64,000 nucleotides of DNA from Kitasatospora mediocidica KCTC 9733. Lineage in GTDB: Bacteria; Actinomycetota; Actinomycetes; Streptomycetales; Streptomycetaceae. The notes under the pieces were generated by a model. That model was not told where the DNA came from. It ran no database searches and worked only from the letters and a program-made list of their open reading frames with translations. This document shows, one piece after another, positions 42,890-53,800 of this stretch (position 1 is the first letter of the stretch; every line of letters starts with the position of its first letter). Made by a program: the position numbers and the translations under genes. The stretch is from NCBI RefSeq assembly GCF_000744225.1, contig NZ_JQLN01000001.1, positions 744,001 to 808,000 on the forward strand, written 5' to 3'.

Positions 42890-43843
42890 ATGATCGAGGC
42901 GCAGCAGCTCACGAAGCGGTACGGCGAGAAGACCGCCGTCGACCGGCTCGACTTCACGGTCAAGCCCGGGACCGTGACGGGCTTCCTCGGCCCCAACGGC
43001 GCGGGCAAGTCGACCACGATGCGCATGATCGTCGGGCTGGACGCCCCGAGCGCCGGCTCGGTCACCGTCAACGGCCGGCGCTACGCCGAGCACGCCGCCC
43101 CACTGCAGGAGGTCGGCGCGCTGCTGGAGGCGAAGTCGATCCACCCCGGGCGCTCCGCGTTCAACCACCTCAACACCCTCGCACTCACCCACGGCATCCC
43201 GCGCCGCCGGGTGGACGAGGTGATCGAGATGACCGGCCTCCAGCAGGTGGCGAAGAAGCGGGCCGGGGCGTTCTCACTGGGCATGGGCCAGCGGCTGGGC
43301 ATCGCGGCGGCGCTGCTCGGCGACCCGGCGACGATCATGCTGGACGAGCCGGTCAACGGCCTGGACCCGGAGGGCGTGCTGTGGATCCGCAACCTGCTCA
43401 TCGGCCTGGCCGACGACGGCCGCACGGTCTTCGTCTCCTCGCACCTGATGAGTGAGATGGCCCTGGTCGCGGACCACCTGATCATCGTCGGACGCGGACG
43501 GCTGCTCGCCGACACCACCGTCGAGGGCCTGATCCGGCAGTCCGGCGGCGACACCGTCAAGGTCGCCAGCTCCGACCCCGCACGGCTGCGCGAGCTGCTG
43601 GCCGGCCCGGGCGTGGAGATCACCGGCCGGTCCGGCTCCGAGGAGCTGGAGGTCACCGGGCTGGCGGCGCGGGCGATCGGGCTGAAGGCGGCGGAGCACA
43701 ACATCGCGCTCTTCGAGCTCCACACCAAGGCCGTCTCCCTGGAGGAGGCGTTCATGGAGCTGACCCGGGACGCGGTGGAGTACCACGGCACCACCACCAC
43801 TGCGGCTGTCGAGGCCGCCGAGACCGTCGGGAGCGCAGCATGA
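42890..43843 (+). CDS. ABC transporter ATP-binding protein
   Basis: A 317-residue ATPase of the ABC-2/drug exporter group. Walker A FLGPNGAGKSTTMRM is near residues 32-46, the signature FSLGMGQRLGIAAAL near 128-142 and Walker B ATIMLDEPVNGLDP near 149-162; the extra C-terminal 90 residues are typical of DrrA-like subunits. AGGGGA precedes the ATG at 42890. The stop overlaps the permease start as ATGA. Substrate not evident. Confidence 0.92.
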   Translation: MIEAQQLTKRYGEKTAVDRLDFTVKPGTVTGFLGPNGAGKSTTMRMIVGLDAPSAGSVTVNGRRYAEHAAPLQEVGALLEAKSIHPGRSAFNHLNTLALTHGIPRRRVDEVIEMTGLQQVAKKRAGAFSLGMGQRLGIAAALLGDPATIMLDEPVNGLDPEGVLWIRNLLIGLADDGRTVFVSSHLMSEMALVADHLIIVGRGRLLADTTVEGLIRQSGGDTVKVASSDPARLRELLAGPGVEITGRSGSEELEVTGLAARAIGLKAAEHNIALFELHTKAVSLEEAFMELTRDAVEYHGTTTTAAVEAAETVGSAA

Positions 43844-44691
43844 GCACCGCCACCGCCACCCCCACCGACGCTCCGGCCGCGCCCGAGCGCGCCGGACGCC
43901 CCGCCTACAAGGTCACCGCCGCCCGGGTGTTGCGCTCGGAGTGGGCCAAGTTCTGGTCGCTGCGGTCCAGTTGGATCACGCTGACGCTGGCGCTGTTCTT
44001 CGTCCTGGCGTTCGGCCTGATCCGGGCCTGGCGCTTCAAGGCCAACCTCGACGCGGGCCAGCACATGGACCCGGACATGCTGGGCGCCAACGCGGTCAGC
44101 CTGACCCTGTTCGGCCTGAACTTCGGCCAGCTGGCACTGGGCGTGCTCGGCGTGCTGGTCGCCGCCGGCGAGTACTCGACCGGCATGATCCGCTCGACGC
44201 TCGCGGCCGTCCCGCGCCGGCTGCCGGTGCTCTGGGCCAAGGCCGTCGTGTTCGGCGTCGTCGCGCTGGTCGTCGGCACGGTGGGCGCGTTCGTCGCCTT
44301 CGGCTTCGGCAGCGGGATCGTCTCCGGCACCCGTGCCGCGCTGACCTTCTCCGACGCGGGCGTGCTGCGCAGCCTGTTCATGGCCGGTCTGTACCTGGCG
44401 CTGATCGGTGTCTGCGGTGTCGCGCTGGGCGCGCTGCTGCGCTCGGTCGCGGGTGGCATCGCCATCCTCGTCGGCGTGCTGATGCTGGTCCCCGGCCTCG
44501 TCTCGCTGCTGCCGACGAGCTGGCAGAACAACGTCAGCCAGTACCTGCCCAGCCACGCGGGCGACTCGATGTACGCGCTGCACCAGGACGCGCACACCCT
44601 GGCGCCCGGCACGGGCCTGCTGGTCCTCGCCCTGTGGACCGCACTCGCCCTGGCCGGCGCGGCGTACCGGCTCAAGCGCACCGACGCCTGA
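43840..44691 (+). CDS. ABC-2 type transporter permease
   Basis: A 283-residue membrane protein with six hydrophobic helices: WITLTLALFFVLAFGLI, then LFGLNFGQLALGVLGVLVAAGEY (shown in part as LALGVLGVLVAAGEY), AVVFGVVALVVGTVGAFVAFG, LFMAGLYLALIGVCGVALG, GGIAILVGVLMLVPGLVSL and LLVLALWTALALAGAAY. The N-terminal 40 residues are cytosolic. It pairs with the ATPase through overlapping codons and forms a two-gene exporter. The operon ends at the strong hairpin at 44704-44759. Confidence 0.9.
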   Translation: MSTATATPTDAPAAPERAGRPAYKVTAARVLRSEWAKFWSLRSSWITLTLALFFVLAFGLIRAWRFKANLDAGQHMDPDMLGANAVSLTLFGLNFGQLALGVLGVLVAAGEYSTGMIRSTLAAVPRRLPVLWAKAVVFGVVALVVGTVGAFVAFGFGSGIVSGTRAALTFSDAGVLRSLFMAGLYLALIGVCGVALGALLRSVAGGIAILVGVLMLVPGLVSLLPTSWQNNVSQYLPSHAGDSMYALHQDAHTLAPGTGLLVLALWTALALAGAAYRLKRTDA

Positions 44692-44703
44692 CCCGCGCGC
44701 AGC

Positions 44704-44759
44704 GCACACCAGCGCCGACGGCCGCGACCAGTGGGGGGTCGCGGCCGTCGGCATGTGCG
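44704..44759. terminator. strong bidirectional hairpin terminator
   Basis: GCCGACGGCCGCGACC (44714-44729) and GGTCGCGGCCGTCGGC (44737-44752) form a perfect 16-bp stem with a 7-nt loop. An outer CGCACA/TGTGCG pair (44704-44709 and 44754-44759) extends it. It lies between the convergent ends of the ABC permease and the giant gene and should stop transcription from both sides, although there is no T-tract. Confidence 0.85.
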
Positions 44760-44806
44760 GTGCCAGTACTCAGCCCCGCACGGGCCGTGCTCCCACGCGG
44801 CCCCGG

Positions 44807-47800
44807 TCACTCGTCGTCCGGCTCACCCGCCTCGTCCAGGGCTGCGAACCAGTCGGCTGTCGACATGCCGACGTACAGCTCGAAGACCCTCCGATAGGTT
44901 TCGGCAAGCCTGTCACCGACGAGCGGCTCCATGGCCCTGATCTCGGCCGCCACCCTGTCCTGGATCCAGGCTTCGTGAGCCGCCGAGATCCCGGCGAGGT
45001 CCGCCTTCGTCGGCGCGTCCCTGAGCCTCAGCTCCGCCGTCGCGACAGCTTCCTTCCAGCCGTCGGGGCCGTCCACGAGATCCGGCTCGTCCTTGATCAT
45101 CGCGTTGACCTCCGCGACGGCCCGTTCCGCTCGGTAGTCCGCGAGGACGCGGTCGACCTCGGCGCTCTCCGCTGCGGTCGGCGCCTTCCTGAGCCGCTCT
45201 CCGATCGCCAGCTCGTTCGCCCGGTGGAAGTCCTCCCGGACGGTCTCCAGCTGCTCCTGGTAGTGCGCGTACTCGGTGTTCCCCTTCAGCACCTCCCGCT
45301 TGATGCCGCCGAGCAGCGACTTCACCGAGGGCGCCGGGTGGGTCGAGGAGGCCTCCTGCTGGAGATCCGTCAGCCGGTTCCTGGCCTGCTGGATCCGCTG
45401 CGCCAGGCCGTCCCTCAGCTGCTTGGTCGGCAGCTGCCCCTTCAGCGTGTTGAGCTCGTTGAGGTACGGCTCGACGTGGCGCAGCACCTGGACCCCCGAC
45501 ATGGTGGCGATGGTGTCCAGCCGCTCGAGAGCGGCTTCCACACGCTGCTGGGCCAGGGGGTGGGAATCGTCCCGGTAGTCCGTCAGACCGGCCCTGCGAA
45601 CGCCTGCCTGACCCTGGTCCGGCGCCGACTCCTCCGGCTGCGGCCGGGCCACTCGCTCGGTGAAGTAGAAGCCGATGGACTTCTCGATCGAGGCGAGATC
45701 CTCGGGCTCGAAGCCGCCATCCCAGTTCGGGAGCTTCTTCGTCGTGTCGAGCAGCCGCGGATTCTCCAGGAAGGCCCGGCCGTAGTTCCGGCCGTAGGCC
45801 TCCTCCAGCCTGAGCCCTCGCGTCCAGCCCTTCGACGGCTTGCTGTCGGGGTTTCCGTTCTCGTCGTGCCGATGCGGGCTGATGTCGACGGAGATGATCC
45901 TGATCCCCGCGAAGGCCAGCTCGTCCATGACGCCGCTGCGCATGCCGACCGCGCCGACGATGTCGTAGTGGTCCGACAGGTACTTCAGCATGGAGAGTTC
46001 CTTGCGCCGGTTACCGGCCGAGGCCCACATCCAGTAGTTCAGCAGATCGGCGCCCGTGGTCTCGGGCTTCTCCCCCATCGGGACGACCTCGACCGTGTCA
46101 CCGAGAACGTTCTTCACCGCTGCGATGATCTCGGTCACCCCCTTCGAACCGGTGTCGAGGGCGGGGGCGTTGGCGCCGGCCCGCGCGCTGTGGCCGGTGT
46201 CGCGGAACGGGACGATGACGTACTGCTTCGCCTTGTCGAAGTTGTGCGCGTCAAGGTCCTCCTGAAAGGCCCTGCCCTCCTCTTCGCTGTACGCCCCGTA
46301 GAGCGCCGCGAGCCTGGGGATGAAGAGCTCCTCGCGGTTGCGCTGCCGGTTCTCCTCCTTGACCGCTTGCTTGTTCGTCGCTTTGCGCAGGGCGAGCTTC
46401 TCGGCGTCCGCCGCGTCGATCACGTGCCGCTGTTCAGCCGTGAGGTTCGCCCGGGCGCCTGCTGTCACCCACTGCGTCTGCTCACGGGTGAGCTTCACCA
46501 GAGCCTTCTGCTCAGGCGTGAGAGCGCCCAGGGTGTCCTGTCCCGACTCCCGCTGCTCCGGTGTGAGCCGCACCGTCTCCTGCTGCTCGGGCGTGAGCTT
46601 CACCCTGTCGTGCTGTTCGGCTGTGAGAGCCGTGAGGATCGGCCCCACCTGCTTCGCTTCGGTGAAGATGTCCGATTCGAACAGATACGCCTTGATGTCC
46701 TCGGTCGCCTGCGTCTCGCTCCTGCCGAAAGGCATCAACTCGACGGGACCGGACTTCGCGCCCCCGGCCTTTGCCGGCCGAACGACCTTGGGCAGAGAAG
46801 TCTCCCGTGTGTAGAACACCTGACGACCTGCCTTGATCAGGTCGTCATGCAGATTGATGATCTGCATGGACTGTCCCTCGGTCGCGTCGCTGACATTCCA
46901 GACCAGCAACTTGGCCCGAGGGTTCACCATCATGGCGGCGCGCACGTGGTACATGTCGCCGGAGTTCTCCGCCCTGATCACATAGGTCTCGTCCGTGCCG
47001 AGCGCCTGTATCTCCTCGTGCGTACGGAGCCGGTCCGATGCGAAGGAGACCCAGAGGCGGGCGTCCTGGGTGAAGTGCGGGAGAGGGCCATCGGTGTGCG
47101 GCGCGTCGGACGCCCGGTCGCGCCAGCGCAGTTCGCCGCCCTGCTCCGCGGGAGCGATCACGCTCAGCGGGCGCCCCGGCTCGTTCGGGCTGGTGAGGAC
47201 GACGGAGGCCTCGGTCCCGTCGGCGGACGCCGCCAGACGCTGCTTCAGGCTCTCCAGCGCCGTGGCACCCACGCCGTAGTCGAAGGCGAGGAGATTGTCG
47301 CCGAGCAGCTCACGGGCCTCGCGATCCGGCGCGGTTCCGAAGCCGAGCGATCCGTCCATGGAGCTGAGCGTGAAGTCCATCGCGGCGTCGGTGTGCGTGT
47401 CGGCGTGGGCGTGGGGGTCGGGGTGGGTGTAACCCGGCGGCACCGCGGCCGACTTCGGTTCCCGCTCGGTGTCCACCACCAGGTGCGCACCGAGTGCCTC
47501 GGCCACCGGCTTCGCTCCGGCGGGCGCGTCCTTGGCGACCGAGAGGCTCAGCCAGCTGCCGCCCTCGACGATGGTGGGGCGGCCGCTGCGGTCGAAGCCG
47601 ACCTGCCGGGCGACCACCAGGTGCCCGCGGCCGTCCGCCTCGGTCCGGTACGGTGCGCGGGCCGACGGGACGAAGTAGAGCGCCCCGTTGGGAACGTACG
47701 CCTTCAGGTCGAGACCGGGCAGGAGGCGGTGCACCTCCGCGAGCACCTGGGACGCGTAGGAGTCGCTCCCGCCCGCGGCCATCGAGCAGCCGGCCAGCTG

Positions 47801-50800
47801 CAACGGCTTGACGCCGTCCCAGATCCGCTCTGCGTGCAACTGGACGATGACGTGGGCCAGTTCATGCGGCTGGACCGCCGAGTCACGCCAGATCGGCATG
47901 TTGTCGGCACCGGTGTGCATGGCGAGCGTGAAGAACCGCTCGTCGGTCGGGAACCGTTCGAGGCTGCGGGCGACCCGCTGCCTGGCCTCCGGCGAGGCTG
48001 TCGGGTCGTCCAGCCAGTGCGCACCGGACGTGTGGTTGAGGCGCACCGAGGCGCGCAGGTCGTTGAGGCGGGCCTCGGATCGGGCGGTCTCCGGACGCGG
48101 TTCCCCGGCCGGCGACGGCGCATGGGCCGACGACGGGCCGAAGTGCGTGGCTTCGGGGATCTGAGCCAGTTCGGATTCGGGGTCGGAGTCTGAGTCGGGG
48201 TCGGAGTCGAACTCGGAGGCCGTTTCGTACTCGGACGACGAGTCGAAGTCGGGCGCCAACTCATAGACGGAGGCGGTGTCGGACTCACTGCCGGACTCGG
48301 TGCCGGACTCCGCCGGCGAGGGCGGCAGAGGAACCGACTCCGGACGGGCGGCCCCGAGGTCGCTCTCCTGGTGCTGCTCGGTTGCCGCCGACGTCGTGGA
48401 CACGGCCTGCGTCTCCCCTGCCAGCACGCTGGCGATGAAGTCCTCCAGCAACGGGCCCGCCGGCTCGACCACGTCGTCGGCCGGACGACCGGCCTCCGAC
48501 AGTGAGGCGGCGCGGTCCCGGCCCTGCTCGGGCCGGGAGGACGTGGTCACCCGGCCTGGCAACGGCTCGGACAGCGCACGCGGCCTGGTGAGCTGCGCGT
48601 GCGGGGTGGGCTCCTCGTTGTCCACGACGTGCTCGGACGCGGACGCGGGCACGGCCTCCGTCTCCGTCTCCGTCTCCGTCTCTTGAGTGGCCACGCGCTC
48701 CACGGGAGGCCGGGACGTCACCGGCAGCCCGGCCAGCGGCTCCACTTCGTTCGGCTCATCCTCCAAACGCTCCGGGGAGCCCTCCGCCGCGTCATGCTCG
48801 GACGCAACCTCCTGCACAAACTCGACACCGCCCCCGTGCTCCACCGCGACCTCAGCCTCGCTCTCGACCTCAGCCTCATGGAGCGGGTCCGGGAGCGTGC
48901 TGCGGTCGATCGGCAGATCGTCGCCCGCGGGGTTCTCGTCCGTGAAAGCGCGGTAGTGATCGCTCATCACCGTGCTGTCCCCGGTCTCCGCCTCCGGGAT
49001 GTCGATCTCGATGGGGATGAGCCCCCGGATCGGGAGCTTCGCCGGCTGATCCGGGTGCTCCCCGGGCAGCGGCTGATCGCCGAACACCCGGTCGCCGTCA
49101 CGCAGGACCAGGGCCACCTCCATGAAGCCCGTGTAACGGACCATCGGCGAGCCGGACTTGGCGGCCGACACCACGCGTCCGCCGTCGGCCTCCGCGACAC
49201 CGTCGCGGGTCCGGTGCTGTCCGCCGACGCTGACCTGGAAGGTGCCCTCGGCCGTCGCCGACAGCTCCGCCTTGGGGCCTGCCTGGATCTGGCCGCCCCA
49301 CAGGCCCCAGTCCAGTCGGGTGTGCTGCGACGAGGACGCGGACTCGTTGGCGGGGCTGAACTCAGCCCCGGTGTCGATCCCCTGGAACTCCAGATGGACG
49401 ATCTTGAGCGAGGCCTCCACCCGCGCGTCGGCCACCAGCCGACGGTGGCCGGGGGCCGGCGTGCTGACGGGCACACCTCGGGTCGCCGGGGCGACCTTGG
49501 CGGACAGCTGGCTGTGGCTCTCGCTGTTGAGCACCACGCTTTCGAGATGCTCCCAGGTGCTGCGGCCGAAGAAGTCCGGGCCGTGCGTGAGCAGCAGCTT
49601 CTGGACGCCGGCGGAGTCGCCGATCCAGCGCATCACGTCGGTGTCGTGCAGTCCGTTCCCGAACACCCTGGCGGGCGGCACCTTGATCGCTACGGGCACC
49701 GGCACCGGCACCGGCAACACCCGCACCGGCGCAGGCGCAGGAGCAAGCGCGCCTTCGGGCGCGGCAGCCGCATCAGGCGCAGGTTCCGCGGCCCGGTGCC
49801 AGGCGTCGACGGCCCTGAACGATGTCGGCCGGTCCACCGGGACCGTCGACCCCTCCTCCATCAGGACGTCGATGCCGATCTCGGTGGTGGCGAACCCCCG
49901 CTTGGTCGTACCGATCCGCTGGATCGGGCGCAGAGCGGCCACGGTCCGGTCGACGACGTCCTGCAGCGGCGGCCGGGACTGCGACCGGACCGGCGCGGAC
50001 CCTACGCCCCCATCGCGGACGAGCACACGGTCCGGCACCACCCGGTTCTGGTCACCGAGGGCCAGCAGCGGGCGCCGCTCCATCTGGACGAACAGCCTGG
50101 CCCGGCCCGTGAAGGCGGCAGCGGTCAGCTTGGACTTCGTCGCCCCGCCCGAGGTGACCGAGGTGGCGTGGACGTCGATCTCGTCCCTCCCCGTCGCCCT
50201 GGTCACGCTCCCGCCTGCCACCACCGCGACTCCGGAGGCGAACGGGTCGGTGGTCCCGGCGAACGCCACCGTGAAGCCGTTGGCGTGGCCGGCTCCGAGA
50301 TTCGTCGAGCCGTCCGTGTCGGCGACGGAACGCTGGTTGCTGGTACCGGTGTTGAACTCGGTCGTCGTGCGGTTCCCGTTGCTGTCCGGCGTGCTGCCGC
50401 CGTAGTGGCTCAACTCGCCGACGCCGGCACTGATCCGCACCGTGCTCCGGCCGTGCTTCAGCACGATCGCGTGCCCCGACATCAACGACTTGATCTGGGG
50501 GTGGAGTTGGTCGACGGTCAAGGCCTTGAGGAGCATCCGGCGCATGCCGGACCAGTCGGAGCCGAGCGTCGTCCTGCCGGGGCCGGCGAGCTGCCCGACG
50601 GTGCCCTCCAGGTCCGCCGTCCCGCCGGTGCGAGGCGCGACGAAGAAGACGTCCGTGACGATGTCGGAGGAGCCGAGCCGGTGCGACTGCTCCACCCGGA
50701 CGGGTACGGCCCGGTGCGCCGTGATCGGGGTCCCGGCCCGTGTCCCGCCCGCTGCGGCCGGCACCGGTGCCGCGCCCCGGACGGGCGCCTCGCGCAACGG

Positions 50801-53800
50801 CACCGCCAGCGTGGTCTCGACATCGACGTCCCGCGTCCCGACCGGGAACGACCGCCCGCCTCGCTCCAGGTCGAAATGCAGGGTGAAGCGGGCATCTCCG
50901 GTGAACAGGCCCGCAGGTTCCACGAACTTGCCGCGGCTGCCGACACCACCCGTGCTGACGGTGGTCGTGCTGCGGATCCGGTCCCTGGTCCGCGCGTAGC
51001 TGCCGGTGATGTCGAAGTGCGGGATCTTGAACTTCAGCACCCCGTTCCCGACGTACCGGATCCGGCGCTCGGCCGTGATCCCGGCCGACGTCCGGAGCTG
51101 GCTGCCCAGCTCGAACTCGAACTTCCCGATCGTCTCCCGGTGCGTGAACTCACGCAGCCGCGCGGTCGCCGTGACGGTCCCGTGCCAGCCGTTCACGTCC
51201 ACCTCGGTGCCGATCGTCTCTCCCCGACTCAGCGCGGAGAGCTGCGACTTGAGGGCGAACGGGTCGAAGGCCTCGCGCAGCCGCAGCCGCAGCTCGTCCG
51301 GCAGCAGGCCGGCGTGTTCGCCGAGAGTCGCCTCGACCGTGCTCAGCACCTCGGTGTCCCTCCGGCCGAGACTGAGCACCACGTGCGAGGCACTCATCGC
51401 GCCGGACTCGGTGAGCCTGCTGGGCGGCTCGTGCAGCGTGGCGGGCAGCTGGTTGTCGGTTGCGCGCGCGGTGGTCCGGCCGCGCTCGGTTCCGTCCTCC
51501 CGGATGACGGCGGAGCTGTCGGGCCCGACCGTGTAGTCCCGGGTGGTGCGAGCGTCGAGACTCAACTCCGCGTCGAGCTCGACGGGAAACGCGTGCTCCC
51601 TGCCGTTCGCCGTGAACGTCAGGTCCAGCTTCACCCTGGCGCCGAAGATGTCCTGTCGGCGCGCGAACTTGCCGTTGGCGTAGACCTTGCCCGCGCTGCC
51701 GTCCCGCCACCCGTTGCGGTCCCGCACCTGACGGGTGAGGGTGGGGGCGATGTCGACGGTGTCCTTGACGGCCTGGGCTCCCGTGCCCGCCTCGTGCAGC
51801 AGGACCGTGCCACCGGCCTGGCCCTGGTGGGAGGAGGTGTCGGAGAGCAGGTAGCGCTCCGCACCGAAGGTACTGGTCTCGCTGACCACGTTCACCTCGG
51901 CGGCCTGGCTGCGCCGGTACTCCATGCTCACCAGCTCGGCCGTTGCGGAGACCTTCACGCCCTTCAGCAGGCCTGCCGACAACTCCGGTGTCTCGAGCTT
52001 GAGTCCACGCGTCATCGCGGTGAGCCGCGCGGCCACCCGGGCGTGGCTGAAGGTGTGCAGGACGGTCTGGGCCACCTCGTCCCATCCGCCGCCGACGAGC
52101 AACCGGCCCTGCACCCGCAACACTTCGTGCAGGGGGTGGATGTCAGGGAGATCGCGCACCGTCACGGTGTCCGAGAGACCGGCACCCGCAGCATCGGCGT
52201 CCGCCGCTTCGGCGCCCGCATCGGTGGCCGGGCGGGCCTCCCGGGGCCAGACGCTGTTCGGCGGCGCCGGGATGACCGTACCCGGGGCCCAGGGCTCCTC
52301 CCCCGCAGGGACGGCCCCGGCCACGGGAACCGAGCGCGCCTCGTCCTGTTCGACGAGCACCCGGAAGTTCACGGCAGCCTCGACGTGGCCGGAGCGATCG
52401 GGCAGGACCGTGTTCGTCTGCCGGAGTTCGAGGCCCAGCATGGTCACGCCGTCGAAGACCGCGCCCCGGACCTTCGCCTTGGTGGTGACGGTCACCTCCT
52501 GGCTGGCACCGGAGCTGCGGACCCGGTCGCGGCCGAGCTGTGCCGTCTTGGTGCCACCGAGGATTCCGGGCTTCGCAGCGGTGTAGCCACCGGATCCGGG
52601 CACCGGGACCTGCCAGGTGTCGGTGCCGGTGTCCTGGCCCACCCGCGAACGGTAGATACCGGTACCGACGTTGAACTCCGTCGGATCGGTGTTGCCGACA
52701 TGACGGAAGCTCTCCGCGACGGTCCTGGCGGTGATCTCCACCGAGGCCGTGCGCAGCCCGCCGATGTCGCTGACCTCGATCCGGGTCCGCTCGCCCGCCA
52801 TCAGGCTCTTGAGGTCCTGGTGCAGGCCGGCCAGCCCGACCCGGCTGAGGATCTTGGCCTTGAGCGCGGGCCAGAGGTCCCCGGCGATCCTGTCGCCCGC
52901 GGCCTGCACGTCCTCTCCGGCGAGGATCCTGGCCATACCCTGCGGAGCCGCCGGGTCCTGGTCGTGGTCCGTCCAGACGTCGAGCACGATGTCCGAGCCG
53001 CCGAGGCGCCCGCGCTCGATCACGCGCTGCGGCGGGGCGAAGTGCAGGTCGACGGGCGGCGCGATCCCGTCCGCGTCGCGGGTGTCCCGCAGCGGGATCG
53101 CGATGACGACGTCGAAGCGGTCCAGCGGCTCCCTGTGGTCCGCCGAGGACGATCCGACGATCGGCGTGTCCGAGCGGAGTTCCGAGAAGGTCGCGGTCAC
53201 GGTCATGTGCGCGTTGAAGAGGGCGGCGCTTTCCACGCTCTTGCCGCGGGCGATCGTCCGGCCGGCTTCCACGGTGGTCGCCCCGCGCGTCGAGTCGTGC
53301 TGGTAGCCGACGCCCAGGGAGTAGTCGCCCTTGCTGCCGAACTTGACCTTGCCCTGTGCCCCGACCGCGACCCGCCGACGGGTGTCCTCGGAGAGCGCCA
53401 CCGAGGACTGCCGGTCCGCGCCGCTCTCGAACTCGACCGACTGGGTCTTCCGGTACTCGGGGGTGCCGTCCACCGTGCCGGTGAGCGTGAGCCGGCCGGA
53501 CCGGCCGTTGGCCGCAAAGGGCATCTCCCAGACATCCCCGCGGGACAGCGCCGACAGGATCGGCCGCACGGTGCCCGACTCGAGGAGGGTCCTGGCCAGC
53601 GTGTCGGCCGCCGCCCGGTCGTCGCCCAGCGCGCGGGTGAAGCTCCGGGTGATCGTGTCGAGCACCGCCCGGTCGTCCATCCGCAGGGCCACGATCTGGT
53701 CGGATGCGGAGAGCCGGTGCTCGTCGACGATCCGGCTCGGCGCCTGCCGCGCCGGCTCCTGCTGCTGTTCTCGGGGCTGCGACTGCGACTGCGCGGGCGG

